Shown: positions 25,024 to 32,025 of the stretch, piece by piece
How the letters are laid out: each line of letters starts with the position of its first letter
Position numbering within the stretch: the first letter of the stretch is position 1
NCBI GenBank assembly: GCA_003242075.1
Contig: QBMO01000003.1
Location: 22,700 to 55,856, forward strand
Direction: 5' to 3'
DNA length: 33,157 nt
DNA from: Alphaproteobacteria bacterium
GTDB taxonomy: Bacteria; Pseudomonadota; Alphaproteobacteria; Caulobacterales; Aquidulcibacteraceae
Translations under genes and position numbers: made by a program
Notes under the pieces: generated by a model
What the model was told of the DNA's origin: nothing
The model's database searches: none
The model's input: only the letters and a program-made list of their open reading frames with translations

Positions 25024-25454
25024 CGCGTCGCGCCTTCTGGCAGCGCAAAGCGGCTCTTTTCACCTTGCCGCACTTTGCGGCAGCGCACCTCGTGGTGCGG
25101 TGGAAAAAAAGATGTGCAGACAAGCCGCTGTGCATCCAGCACTGCGGCGCATTCTATCTTGCCATCAACCCTTCGTCCTTTTCCGCGTTATTCCGCCAGT
25201 TACTTTGTTCACCGGCAGTGATGGCGCGATCAAGTAATGGCATTTCCGGCAGGCGCACCGTCCACGTGCTTTGGGAACGAAGGCAGTAGGGTGGAGGAGC
25301 GCGCAAAAGCGACGCGAAGCGTGAGAGCCCACCCTGCGCATTTTTTGGTCTCGAAGCAAAACCCATAGTTGAGTACGCCAAACTAGCAAAGTTCCAGCCT
25401 TGCAACTAAGACACGACTCTGCTCACCTATTGACACAACTCCTAGGTTGTCTTA
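25024..25454. other. Non-coding region upstream of relaxase, probable oriT region
   Basis: No convincing gene lies in these 431 bp between the divergent relaxase and nucleotidyltransferase genes. They hold hairpins (CCGCA-ctt-TGCGG at 25066-25078; CACC-tcgt-GGTG around 25088), a nic-like sequence at 25153-25164, and a 7-bp inverted repeat AGGGTGG/CCACCCT (25288-25335) followed by TTTTTT. This mix of inverted repeats next to a relaxase gene is typical of an origin of transfer. Confidence 0.45.
25153..25164 (+). other. Candidate nic site (oriT)
   Basis: TCTATCTTGCCA resembles the RP4/Ti-type nic core (TATATCCTG|CCA) at ten of twelve positions. It lies 130 bp upstream of the relaxase start. Cleavage would be expected between G25161 and C25162. 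Confidence 0.35.
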
Positions 25455-25901
25455 ATGCTACCCCAGTTCGACGTTGAGAGCGGCAATCTCCCGGAAGGTG
25501 TCCATGAAGCCACGTGGAAAGACGTGGAAGCTCGGCTCGGCTTCAGTTCGCAGCGTCGAGCCTTGCTGGGAGGGTTGCTCAAAGCCGCGCGGGCCTTTCG
25601 CGACGCAGGCGCCCCGACGCTCTACCTCGACGGCAGCTTCGTGACCGCAAAGCGGGACCCGTCCGATTACGACTGCTGCTATTACGCAGGACACGTCGAC
25701 CCAGATCGCATCGACCCCGTGTTGTTGGACATCGACAACGCGCCAGCCATGAAGAAGGCCTACAAGGGCGAGTTCTATTCCGCTCTGTCTGAGATCAAGC
25801 GGCCCGACTTCGTCGGCACGTTCATCAGCTTCTTCCGCCGAGACAAAGATACTCACGCACAACGCGGCATCGTCGCGCTGGATCTTGCGAGCCTGCCATG
25901 A
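25455..25901 (+). CDS. DUF6932-like nucleotidyltransferase (MNT-type)
   Basis: This 148-residue protein carries a minimal nucleotidyltransferase signature, GS (60-61) followed nine residues later by DYD (71-73), within LDGSFVTAKRDPSDYDCC. The N-terminal LPEGVHEATWKDVEARLGF fits the DUF6932 family. Related MNT antitoxins AMPylate a HEPN toxin. Here a HEPN gene is third in the operon, which suggests the same chemistry, but that is inference. ATG 25455 is supported by the conserved LPxGVH block close to the start. A short inverted repeat ACAAC-N6-GTTGT (25434-25449) lies just upstream. The stop overlaps the next gene by four bases. Confidence 0.75.
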   Translation: MLPQFDVESGNLPEGVHEATWKDVEARLGFSSQRRALLGGLLKAARAFRDAGAPTLYLDGSFVTAKRDPSDYDCCYYAGHVDPDRIDPVLLDIDNAPAMKKAYKGEFYSALSEIKRPDFVGTFISFFRRDKDTHAQRGIVALDLASLP

Positions 25902-27433
25902 TCAAGACTGACCGCCAATTGGCATACGCTAAGCGCGACCTCGAAGCATTCGAGGCGGAACACAAAAAACTCCTGAGCGAACCTGCGCCAAAGGACGTGG
26001 CGCCTCGGATGTACCAAAACGCGATCGCATCAGCGGCTCGCATGGCCAAGCGTATTCGAGATGAAATTGACGAATACGAGCTGCTAAAGGCGGGCGACAC
26101 TGAGGTCATCGCTGTCGAGACGCTGAGCTCAATTCCGCGCGCGCTCATCCAGACCCGAATCGTGCGCAAGCTCACCCAAAAGCAATTGGCTGAGAAACTC
26201 GGCGTCAAGGAACAGCAAGTGCAACGTTGGGAGCAGCAGGAATATGAGAACGCGAGCTACGCGACGCTTCTGGACGTCGCTGAGGCGTTAGAGTTCGATC
26301 TCAGTAGGCATAACCGCAAGTGCGGTCCCACGCGCGCCGCTCAGGTCGCCCGCGCGAAACGGATCGTAGCGCCGCGCGATTATGGCGTCCCGACGGCTTT
26401 GCCAGAGTGGCCCAATTGGGAAAAAAGCGGCTTTGATCCTGGTCGACTGCTGCAAGTCCTGCAAAAGGCCTCTACGTTCAATCACACGGCGACCACCCAG
26501 TATTCCTTTATCGGCAGTGACAAGCACAAGAGCTTGCGCATCGCGAGAGATCAAGGCGCGGACGACGAAGAGTTGCTCCGCGTTTTCCAGAATCTCTATG
26601 GCTACCTGAAGCACGATTTTGAGTTCGCGGTTGCGCGCAACGCTGGGTTCTTGCGTTCCAGCTTCGCCGGCCGTCCCGGTGCGCCGCCGCGCATTTGTTT
26701 AAAGAGCAACATGGTTGGTCGCCATGGTGAGAAGGAGATCACGCCGCTCTTTCGCGATTCTCGTGTTGGTTATGATTCAAGCGTGCCGCTTGATGGCAAT
26801 ACAGGCTTTTCGCAAATTGCGAAGACTGGAAACTTCTATCTACAAAACGACATTCCAAGTGCCGTCGCGCGCGGCGAGTATGTGAATCCAAGAATCGATC
26901 AATCGAAAATCCACACAGACTTCGGTGGCCGGAACGCCGATTTCACAAAGCTCTACGACCGGTGGCATGACTATTGGACCAAGCGGGAAGGTCAGGAAGA
27001 AGACGCTGCGGCCTTCTACAAGTCCACGCTCATCATGCCGCTGAAATTGTGGGATTCCGAGATTTCGCCGGAGTTTCGGGTGTTTCTCGAAGGGCTCGAG
27101 ATTGACACTCGAATCTTCGGCTATTTGTGCCTCGATCACACCGAGGTCGACTACTTCAATGCGGCGGTGGATCTAAATATGGCCAAGATTGTCGCAGATG
27201 CCCTCTGCACGATGCTGCTCTTGCGAATGAAGTGGACGACGCACTCAAGCAACACGCACGCAGTCAGTAAAATCCCCATCGTGGCCAAGTGGCTGTCTCA
27301 TCAAGATACAACCGCGCCGGCAATCATTCCTCAGTTGGTGGCGCTGCAATCGGAGCTCCCCTCGCTCGAAACGGAAGGAGAGCCGCTCTTGGTCTCGGCC
27401 GAGCTGGGCCAACAACTCGCCGCAGTCCGGTGA
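25898..27433 (+). CDS. HTH protein with GAF-like sensor domain (511 aa)
   Basis: The first 135 residues are antitoxin-like: a helical start (DRQLAYAKRDLEAFEAEHKK) and an XRE/HigA-type HTH (about 81-130; RKLTQKQLAEKLGVKEQQV, QRWEQQEYENASYATLLDV). Short stand-alone versions of this part normally sit beside DUF6932 genes. The C-terminal 350 residues look like a sensor domain of GAF type, ending with STLIMPLKLWD, GYLCLDH and MAKIVADALCTMLLLRM. This assignment is from pattern only. Fusion of an antitoxin-like HTH to a sensor is unusual and suggests signal-controlled expression. ATG overlaps the nucleotidyltransferase stop (ATGA), and the HEPN gene follows after 24 bp. Confidence 0.65.
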   Translation: MIKTDRQLAYAKRDLEAFEAEHKKLLSEPAPKDVAPRMYQNAIASAARMAKRIRDEIDEYELLKAGDTEVIAVETLSSIPRALIQTRIVRKLTQKQLAEKLGVKEQQVQRWEQQEYENASYATLLDVAEALEFDLSRHNRKCGPTRAAQVARAKRIVAPRDYGVPTALPEWPNWEKSGFDPGRLLQVLQKASTFNHTATTQYSFIGSDKHKSLRIARDQGADDEELLRVFQNLYGYLKHDFEFAVARNAGFLRSSFAGRPGAPPRICLKSNMVGRHGEKEITPLFRDSRVGYDSSVPLDGNTGFSQIAKTGNFYLQNDIPSAVARGEYVNPRIDQSKIHTDFGGRNADFTKLYDRWHDYWTKREGQEEDAAAFYKSTLIMPLKLWDSEISPEFRVFLEGLEIDTRIFGYLCLDHTEVDYFNAAVDLNMAKIVADALCTMLLLRMKWTTHSSNTHAVSKIPIVAKWLSHQDTTAPAIIPQLVALQSELPSLETEGEPLLVSAELGQQLAAVR

Positions 27434-27457
27434 GGCGAGAATAGAGATCGTCGTCTT

Positions 27458-28753
27458 ATGAAGGCGAAATCGGACAAAGAGCTTAAGGCGCTCGCAAAGG
27501 CCTACGCTACAATCTTTGCCGGCTTGGCCGCAGAGAAGAAGAAGCCGAGCGAAATAGCGGGCGGCCTATTGGGCATGTCGTTTGGGCCCGCAGGTTTTAT
27601 CGAATACACCCCCGAGCTACAGAAGGCGTTGTCCGAATTCGTCCAACGGGCCGCAAAGTTGATCGGACCAGCGGGGACGCATGAGAAAGCGATCTCGCAG
27701 ATCGCGGCGAAGGCCGCGCACACTTTGGTGGCGGTGGACGCACCCATCGACGAGGTGGCCTCCGGAATTGTCGAGGCGGTGATTAAGGCCGGCAGCACGA
27801 GTTTTGTGTTCGTGGCCCCCAATCGACTGATGCACTTCACCAAAGGCGTTGCCGAAGTGCGCATCGGCAATGTGCGGGCGATGTTTACCGACGCATTCGC
27901 TGAAGAAAGAGCCAAGACCAATCCGGACGACGCGATAGCTGCCAAAGGGGGGTCAGAGTTCAAGCTCGTCGTTGCTGAGCAGAAGACCTGGATATTGATG
28001 GATTCACTTTGCTGGGTGGTGGAGGTGGATGCGGCCAAAGAGAATGTTGACGAGGAAGCCGCCTGGCTAATCGACGTCGCCATCAGTTTCCTGCGCCTCC
28101 ATCATACTAAGTGGGAGGGCCTGTTTCCGTCAGTTGGGGAGTGCGAGCCCCATCCAATTCATCCCCCGATCGTGCATAAGGAGAGCGTAAAATTTACCGA
28201 GGAAAACGCGCTCGCGGCGGAATCACGCAAGCCCGCATGGTACGAGATCACCGAGGCCGTTGTCGACCTAAGCAAGGGTGCGGCCTTCATGAAGAAAGCG
28301 GCCTTAGTTTCCGCGCCGCCCGCCAAAAGTTTGGCGGAACGAGTGAGTCAGGGTTTGGGTTGGTTGACGCGAGGGCGGCGAGCAACCGACCGGGCCGAGA
28401 GATTGCTCTTTTTTTTCACCGCGATCGAGGCGTTGCTCTCCCGCGAGGACAAGACTGCCCCGGTGGTGCAAACGATTGCACGGCACGCGGCGGTGCTGTG
28501 GACCGACAACAACGAAACTCGCAAGGAATTGTCGGCCCGTATTCGCAAGCTCTATGAAACACGCTCGGCGTTGGTGCACACTGGCAATCGGGCAGTCCTT
28601 TGGTCCGCCTCAAATAATGCGCAGATTCTCGCTGAGGCGCTGTATTTCCGTGTCATGAAAGAAGCCGACCTCGCGACATCCTTCGAGACATTCTGCAGCG
28701 AGTTAAGCGCTTGTAGTTTTGGTTTGCCTTGGAAGCCTAAAGTTGAGCACTAG
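27458..28753 (+). CDS. HEPN (Apea-like) protein, probable RNase effector
   Basis: The C-terminal half of this 431-residue protein is an Apea-like HEPN domain: AERLLFFFTAIEALLSRED, HAAVLW, then IRKLYETRSALVH, which contains the RNase motif R-x4-H (R369, H374). The N-terminal half is helical with a beta-rich middle and is unassigned. HEPN RNases cut tRNA or mRNA and act as abortive-infection toxins. HepT-type toxins have a tyrosine two positions after the His for AMPylation, but here the sequence is HTG, so control by the nucleotidyltransferase would need another residue. ATG 27458 lies 24 bp after the HTH-GAF gene in the same operon. Confidence 0.7.
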   Translation: MKAKSDKELKALAKAYATIFAGLAAEKKKPSEIAGGLLGMSFGPAGFIEYTPELQKALSEFVQRAAKLIGPAGTHEKAISQIAAKAAHTLVAVDAPIDEVASGIVEAVIKAGSTSFVFVAPNRLMHFTKGVAEVRIGNVRAMFTDAFAEERAKTNPDDAIAAKGGSEFKLVVAEQKTWILMDSLCWVVEVDAAKENVDEEAAWLIDVAISFLRLHHTKWEGLFPSVGECEPHPIHPPIVHKESVKFTEENALAAESRKPAWYEITEAVVDLSKGAAFMKKAALVSAPPAKSLAERVSQGLGWLTRGRRATDRAERLLFFFTAIEALLSREDKTAPVVQTIARHAAVLWTDNNETRKELSARIRKLYETRSALVHTGNRAVLWSASNNAQILAEALYFRVMKEADLATSFETFCSELSACSFGLPWKPKVEH

Positions 28754-28778
28754 CAACAGGTGCAGAAAATTGATCGGA

Positions 28779-28826
28779 GGCTCCTGGCCATTGTGTTCGA
28801 CCAAAGGTGGCAATAGCGCAGGAGCC
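28779..28826. terminator. Inverted repeat between convergent genes
   Basis: GGCTCCTG and CAGGAGCC form an 8-bp stem around a 32-base loop, between the HEPN gene end (28753) and the hicB end (28881). The position fits a bidirectional terminator, but no T-run is seen. Confidence 0.35.
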
Positions 28827-28880
28827 GGAGACGTTCGAAGTCAAGCAGCGAACATCCTCAAACCTGTAGATCGCCGTAGT

Positions 28881-29291
28881 CTAAGCGCTTCGCAGCAGCG
28901 TCTTCGCCGCCTCGGCCAAGAAGCCGGATCGGGACTGCCCGCGAGCCTCAGCCTCTCGATCGATCCGTCCAAGCAGAGACTCGTCCAGCATGACGTTCAC
29001 ACGAATCGTGTGGCCAGGCACTGACACCGGAATGGCTACTGCCTGAGCGCCGCTTTTGGTGATGTTCTTTGCGAGCTTTGTGTGATTGGACTGTTGTGGC
29101 AGCGATTCTCCGCGCTCCAGCATCTCTTCCAGCACGGTCTCGACCGCATCGATCGCGTTTAGCAGGGCGCCCTCAAAATCATCGCCCTGCGTGATCGCGG
29201 CAGGCACATCCGGAAACGTGACCGAGAAACCACCGTCGTCCTCCGGCTGAAACGCCGCCATGAAAACAGCGCGGGCCATCTCAATCTCCAT
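28881..29291 (-). CDS. hicB: HicB-family antitoxin
   Basis: This 136-residue protein has the HicB partial RNase H-like domain: ARAVFMAAFQPEDDGGFSVT, FPDVPAAITQGDDFEGALLN, AIDAVETVLEEMLERGE. A C-terminal ribbon-helix-helix-like DNA-binding part follows (RVNVMLDESLLGRIDREAEA, RGQSRSGFLAEAAKTLL). HicB neutralises the HicA mRNA interferase and represses the operon. ATG 29291 shares one base with the hicA stop (TGATG), giving tight coupling. It is the full-length form of the family. Confidence 0.92.
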   Translation of the reverse strand: MEIEMARAVFMAAFQPEDDGGFSVTFPDVPAAITQGDDFEGALLNAIDAVETVLEEMLERGESLPQQSNHTKLAKNITKSGAQAVAIPVSVPGHTIRVNVMLDESLLGRIDREAEARGQSRSGFLAEAAKTLLRSA

Positions 29292-29479
29292 CAATCCATC
29301 TTCACGCCGCTCTGGCGCTCGATCGAAGCTTGCGTGCCTCGCTTCAGCTCCCGATGGAGCGGCACGGTCACTGTCCGGCCGTCAGGATGGCGGCCGAAAA
29401 CGTGGTCGCCTTTGCCGCGCCGGAACACGAACCCAGCTGCCTCAAGCTGCTTTACGGCCTCATCCCCGCTAATCGGCAT
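29291..29479 (-). CDS. hicA: HicA-family mRNA interferase toxin
   Basis: This 62-residue toxin has the dsRBD-like HicA fold: MPISGDEAVKQLEAAGF, VFRRGKGDHVFGRHPDG, then VTVPLHRELKRGT. The catalytic histidine lies in GDHVF. HicA cleaves mRNA independently of ribosomes and is held by HicB. ATG 29479 is chosen because GAGGG lies upstream and the domain starts there; a longer frame to 29503 would run into the operator. It is first in a hicA-hicB operon reading in the same direction as, and just after, the integrase gene. Confidence 0.92.
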   Translation of the reverse strand: MPISGDEAVKQLEAAGFVFRRGKGDHVFGRHPDGRTVTVPLHRELKRGTQASIERQSGVKMD

Positions 29480-29495
29480 AAGCTGACCCTCGGGT

Positions 29496-29554
29496 GTGTG
29501 CAATTACACACTGACCGGCCATTGAAGTCAACCCCGAGTGTGGAAGATTACACA
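29496..29554. promoter_or_regulatory. Two hicAB operator-like palindromes
   Basis: GTGTG-CAATTA-CACAC (29496-29511) and GTGTGGAAGATTACACA (29538-29554) are related inverted repeats 42 bp apart, directly upstream of hicA. The second overlaps the end of the integrase gene. They are good candidates for HicB binding. Confidence 0.55.
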
Positions 29555-30888
29555 TTGCGTTGCGTCTCCTCGGCCGAGAAGAGCGGAAGCGAAAGCTGGT
29601 CGCCTTCGAGAGCCCGGTTCGCGGGTCCAGGCGCTGGTTGCGTGGCGCGTTTGCCCACGAACCGTGTTGCCACCTCTGACGCTACCGCGCGGGCGCCGGC
29701 GTCTGAGGGGTGCGCGTAGCGTTCGGTCGTGGAAGTCTTCGTGTGCCCGAGCGCGCGCCCCACATGATAGAGCGAGGCGCCGCCTTCCACCGCGAAGGTC
29801 GCAAAGCTGTGCCGCAGATCATGTAGCCTCACGTCAGCAATGCCCGCCAGCACGCGCACCTTGTCCCAGGCGCGATTGACGCCGACGAGCGGCTGATCGC
29901 CCACGGATGAAGGGAAGACGTGCTCGCCGCGCCGTTTCACCGCCTGCAAAATCTCTAGCGCTGGCATCGAGAGCGCTATGGTCCGTGAACGATTGAGCGC
30001 GCCCATCTTAGTGCGCACCGGCGGCAGCACGATGCGTGCGCGGTCGAAGTCCACTTCGGACCAGCGCAGAGCGACGATTTCGTTGCGGCGGGCGCCTGTC
30101 AGCATGATGAGCCGGAATATGTCCGCGAAATCTCTGGTGATGACAGAGGCCGCCTGGGCTTCGGCGATCATGGTCCAAAGCCGGCTTGCTTCTTCTTCAG
30201 TCAGGGCGCGCTCGCGCATTTGATCGCGATACTTCTGAATCTTGCCGCAAAGGTTCTGGTCAAGAATTTCGTGCCGAACGGCCCAAGCCATCATTGTCGA
30301 AAGCACCCGCATGGCGCGGGCGGCTGCACCAGTCCCGCCTTTGACGACGGCGTGCTGCTTGCCGCTCTTGGTTCTGACGGTGACCGAGGTTTTGCCGTTC
30401 GCGACCTGCGCTTGGAATTGCGATAGGTCCGATAAGGTCAGCTCGCGGGCGATGCGTTTGCCGAGCAGGGGCTCGATGTGGCGCTTGTAATTATACTGAT
30501 CGACCTTCCATGAGCTTTCGCGCTTAAGCGGCTTATCGATCCGGCCTTCGACGAAGTAGCGCTCGAACAGCTCTCTGACGGTGCCGCTTTTCAGCTTCGT
30601 CTCGACCTTCGTGGCCTGAGGATCTTCGCCGTGACTGGCCTGGTAGAGCGCTTCCTTGGCTTTGCTACGGGCGGTGTCGGGCGTCCAGGGCGAGCCATGC
30701 TCGCCAATGGTCAGCCAGCGCTGGCGACCCTGGTAGCGATACTTGAGGCAATAAGATTTGCGCCCGGTCGGCGTGATCCGCAGCGCAAAGCCTCGGACGT
30801 CAGTATCCCAGATGCGCAACTCGCCTTCTTTGGGCGCTGCGGTCGCGTCAATCAGGCGAAGCGTGATACGAGCACGGATGCCGTCCAT
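29548..30888 (-). CDS. int: Tyrosine integrase (DUF4102/Arm-binding type)
   Basis: This 446-residue tyrosine recombinase has an N-terminal arm-binding DUF4102 domain (DTDVRGFALRITPTGRKSYC, LKYRYQGRQRWLTIG) and a core-binding helical domain (about 100-215). Its C-terminal catalytic domain shows TGARRNE (R267), HDLRHSF (H356, R359), GHTKTSTTERYAH (H382) and nucleophile Y391. It should integrate the island at the tRNA-Gly 3' end and excise it with a directionality factor. The gene starts 220 bp inside attR and reads inward. The island right end therefore carries both int and the arm sites, while the intact tRNA is 22 kb away. Confidence 0.95.
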   Translation of the reverse strand: MDGIRARITLRLIDATAAPKEGELRIWDTDVRGFALRITPTGRKSYCLKYRYQGRQRWLTIGEHGSPWTPDTARSKAKEALYQASHGEDPQATKVETKLKSGTVRELFERYFVEGRIDKPLKRESSWKVDQYNYKRHIEPLLGKRIARELTLSDLSQFQAQVANGKTSVTVRTKSGKQHAVVKGGTGAAARAMRVLSTMMAWAVRHEILDQNLCGKIQKYRDQMRERALTEEEASRLWTMIAEAQAASVITRDFADIFRLIMLTGARRNEIVALRWSEVDFDRARIVLPPVRTKMGALNRSRTIALSMPALEILQAVKRRGEHVFPSSVGDQPLVGVNRAWDKVRVLAGIADVRLHDLRHSFATFAVEGGASLYHVGRALGHTKTSTTERYAHPSDAGARAVASEVATRFVGKRATQPAPGPANRALEGDQLSLPLFSAEETQRNV

Positions 30889-30932
30889 TAGAGGACGCTC
30901 CGTGATTCAAACTCGCGGCCTCTTTTTGGTTT

Positions 30933-30975
30933 TCTACCAAGAGTTCGAATCCGATTTGCTACCATATCGCTACCA
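30933..30975. repeat. Right integrase arm-type sites (GCTACCA)
   Basis: GCTACCA occurs at 30958-30964 and 30969-30975, 11 bp apart. A near copy, TCTACCA, lies at 30933-30939. Spacing and sequence match the left-end pair at 7602 and 7613. Confidence 0.6.
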
Positions 30976-31108
30976 CCAGAAAATAAGCGTCCGGAAAGCC
31001 GGGGCATGATTTTTCTGGGGTGGAGATGGGGCGCATACAACGCCCCCGTCAACGACTGGAATTAGAAGGAAATGCCCGGAAATAAAGGGAAAATGGTTCT
31101 TGGGCGAG

Positions 31109-31154
31109 TTGCCAAGGTTGGGGTCGTGAGTTCGAATCTCATCGCCCGCTCCAA
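31109..31154 (+). repeat. attR: right 46-bp attachment repeat
   Basis: This is an exact copy of 7477-7522, carrying the tRNA-Gly sequence from the anticodon loop to the 3' end. The 5' half of the tRNA is absent (GGGCGAG precedes instead), so this copy is not a functional tRNA. A 6-bp hairpin GGGGCG/CGCCCC (31028-31046) lies between it and the arm sites. Confidence 0.95.
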
Positions 31155-31558
31155 TAAAATCAATCACTTAAGCCGAGTTGAGAGGGCCGCATCGGCGGTC
31201 CTCGGGGGCCTGGTCACCACTTGGTCACCACGCTTTTGGTGGCCAAAGGCGACGCGTTCCATGGCGCGACAAAAACGCACTAGGCGTTCTGGATATCGCT
31301 GAACCTGATCGTGAGAGTTTGAAGCGCGCCTCGCTGCTTAGTTGCTGACGTCCGGGTTGACGTGCGCGTGCGAGATTCGGGTTTAGTCGTGTAGTCGGGC
31401 GCGCTTGCGCCGCAGACTTGTCCGCAGGGCGCCTTCGCCGCCGGACAGAATATTGGTCCGCGAAGTCGCTTGCCCGGCCTGCCGCGCGCCGGCGAACCCG
31501 CCTCGCACGCCTCTCAGGGCGGTGAACCAGCTTGGTCGTGAATAGTTTATTGCACCAG
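31155..31558. other. Non-coding stretch resembling the left end of a second element
   Basis: No gene is visible. AATAAAATCAA followed by nnnCTTArGCCG (31153-31175) matches the sequence just inside attL (7531-7553) at 19 of 23 positions. TGGTCACCAC then occurs at 31211-31220 and 31222-31231, again 11 bp apart, like a second set of integrase arm sites of different sequence. The rest is GC-rich and featureless. Confidence 0.45.
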
Positions 31559-31683
31559 AAATGGTGCGTTATCCAGCATAGTGCACTGTTTGTGGTGCAA
31601 GTGACTCTTGCTAATTGATCTATCTCTGGTAATGCGTCATAAATGGTGCGCTAAGTAAGATAGCGCACGGATTATGGTGCAAA
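31559..31683. promoter_or_regulatory. Duplicated hipBA operator units
   Basis: Two 43-bp units (31559-31601 and 31641-31683) both begin AAATGGTGCG and share a central TAG(T/C)GCAC and a final TGGTGCAA. A further GCACCA-gaaa-TGGTGC palindrome begins at 31552. The second unit overlaps the first possible hipB start codon, so bound HipB would block its own promoter. Confidence 0.6.
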
Positions 31684-32024
31684 CGATGAAGTCGACAAAA
31701 TCAAAGACGGCCCTACCGCTGCCCGTTCGGCGGTCGCTGCGCAAGCTTGGAGCGGATATTTCGGCTGCGCGGCGGCGCCGGCGGATCTCGATCAAATTGA
31801 TGGCTGAGCGCGCGTTCGTCGGCAGAAACACGATCACGCGCGTGGAGAAGGGCGATCCGGGCGTGTCGCTTGGGATCTATGCGACGGTCTTGTTCGTGCT
31901 CGGCTTGGCCGAGCGGCTCGCGACCTTGGCGGACATCAGCGTCGATGAAGTTGGGCAATCGCTCGATGAGCAGCGCTTGCCGACGCGGGTGCGCGAATCC
32001 GACTACAGTGGCGACGCACCCTGA
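31674..32024 (+). CDS. hipB: HipB-like HTH antitoxin
   Basis: This protein of up to 116 residues has an XRE HTH (VRRSLRKLGADISAARRRRR, ISIKLMAERAFVGRNTITRV, EKGDPGVSLGIYATVLFVLG), the usual layout of HipB partners of HipA kinases. It binds the repeated TGGTGC operators upstream and restrains HipA. Two starts are possible, ATG 31674 inside the second operator unit or ATG 31686; the latter seems more natural, and neither has a clear ribosome-binding site. The stop is separated by one base from the hipA ATG. Confidence 0.85.
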   Translation: MVQTMKSTKSKTALPLPVRRSLRKLGADISAARRRRRISIKLMAERAFVGRNTITRVEKGDPGVSLGIYATVLFVLGLAERLATLADISVDEVGQSLDEQRLPTRVRESDYSGDAP

Positions 32025-32025
32025 T

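Larger units (their letters stand above)
7477..31154. mobile_element. Mobilizable defence island in tRNA-Gly
   Basis: The element is bounded by exact 46-bp direct repeats of the tRNA-Gly 3' end. It has a tyrosine integrase 220 bp inside the right end and paired integrase-arm-like repeats near both ends. It also encodes a relaxase and an AlpA-like HTH protein that could serve as recombination directionality factor. There are no type IV secretion or replication genes, so it would need a helper for transfer (an integrative mobilizable element). Most of the remaining cargo is of known or suspected anti-phage type: type IIG R-M, SIR2-STAND, retron, HEPN/nucleotidyltransferase operon and HicAB. Confidence 0.93.

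Noticed and set aside
23774-25221. Long plus-strand open frames opposite the relaxase gene
   Set aside because: Serine/arginine-rich translations typical of antisense frames in high-GC genes; the relaxase motifs are on the minus strand.
30940-30954. GAGTTCGAATC near the right arm sites, matching the tRNA T-arm
   Set aside because: Only 11 bases match and the flanks do not, so it is more likely a chance match than a third attachment core.
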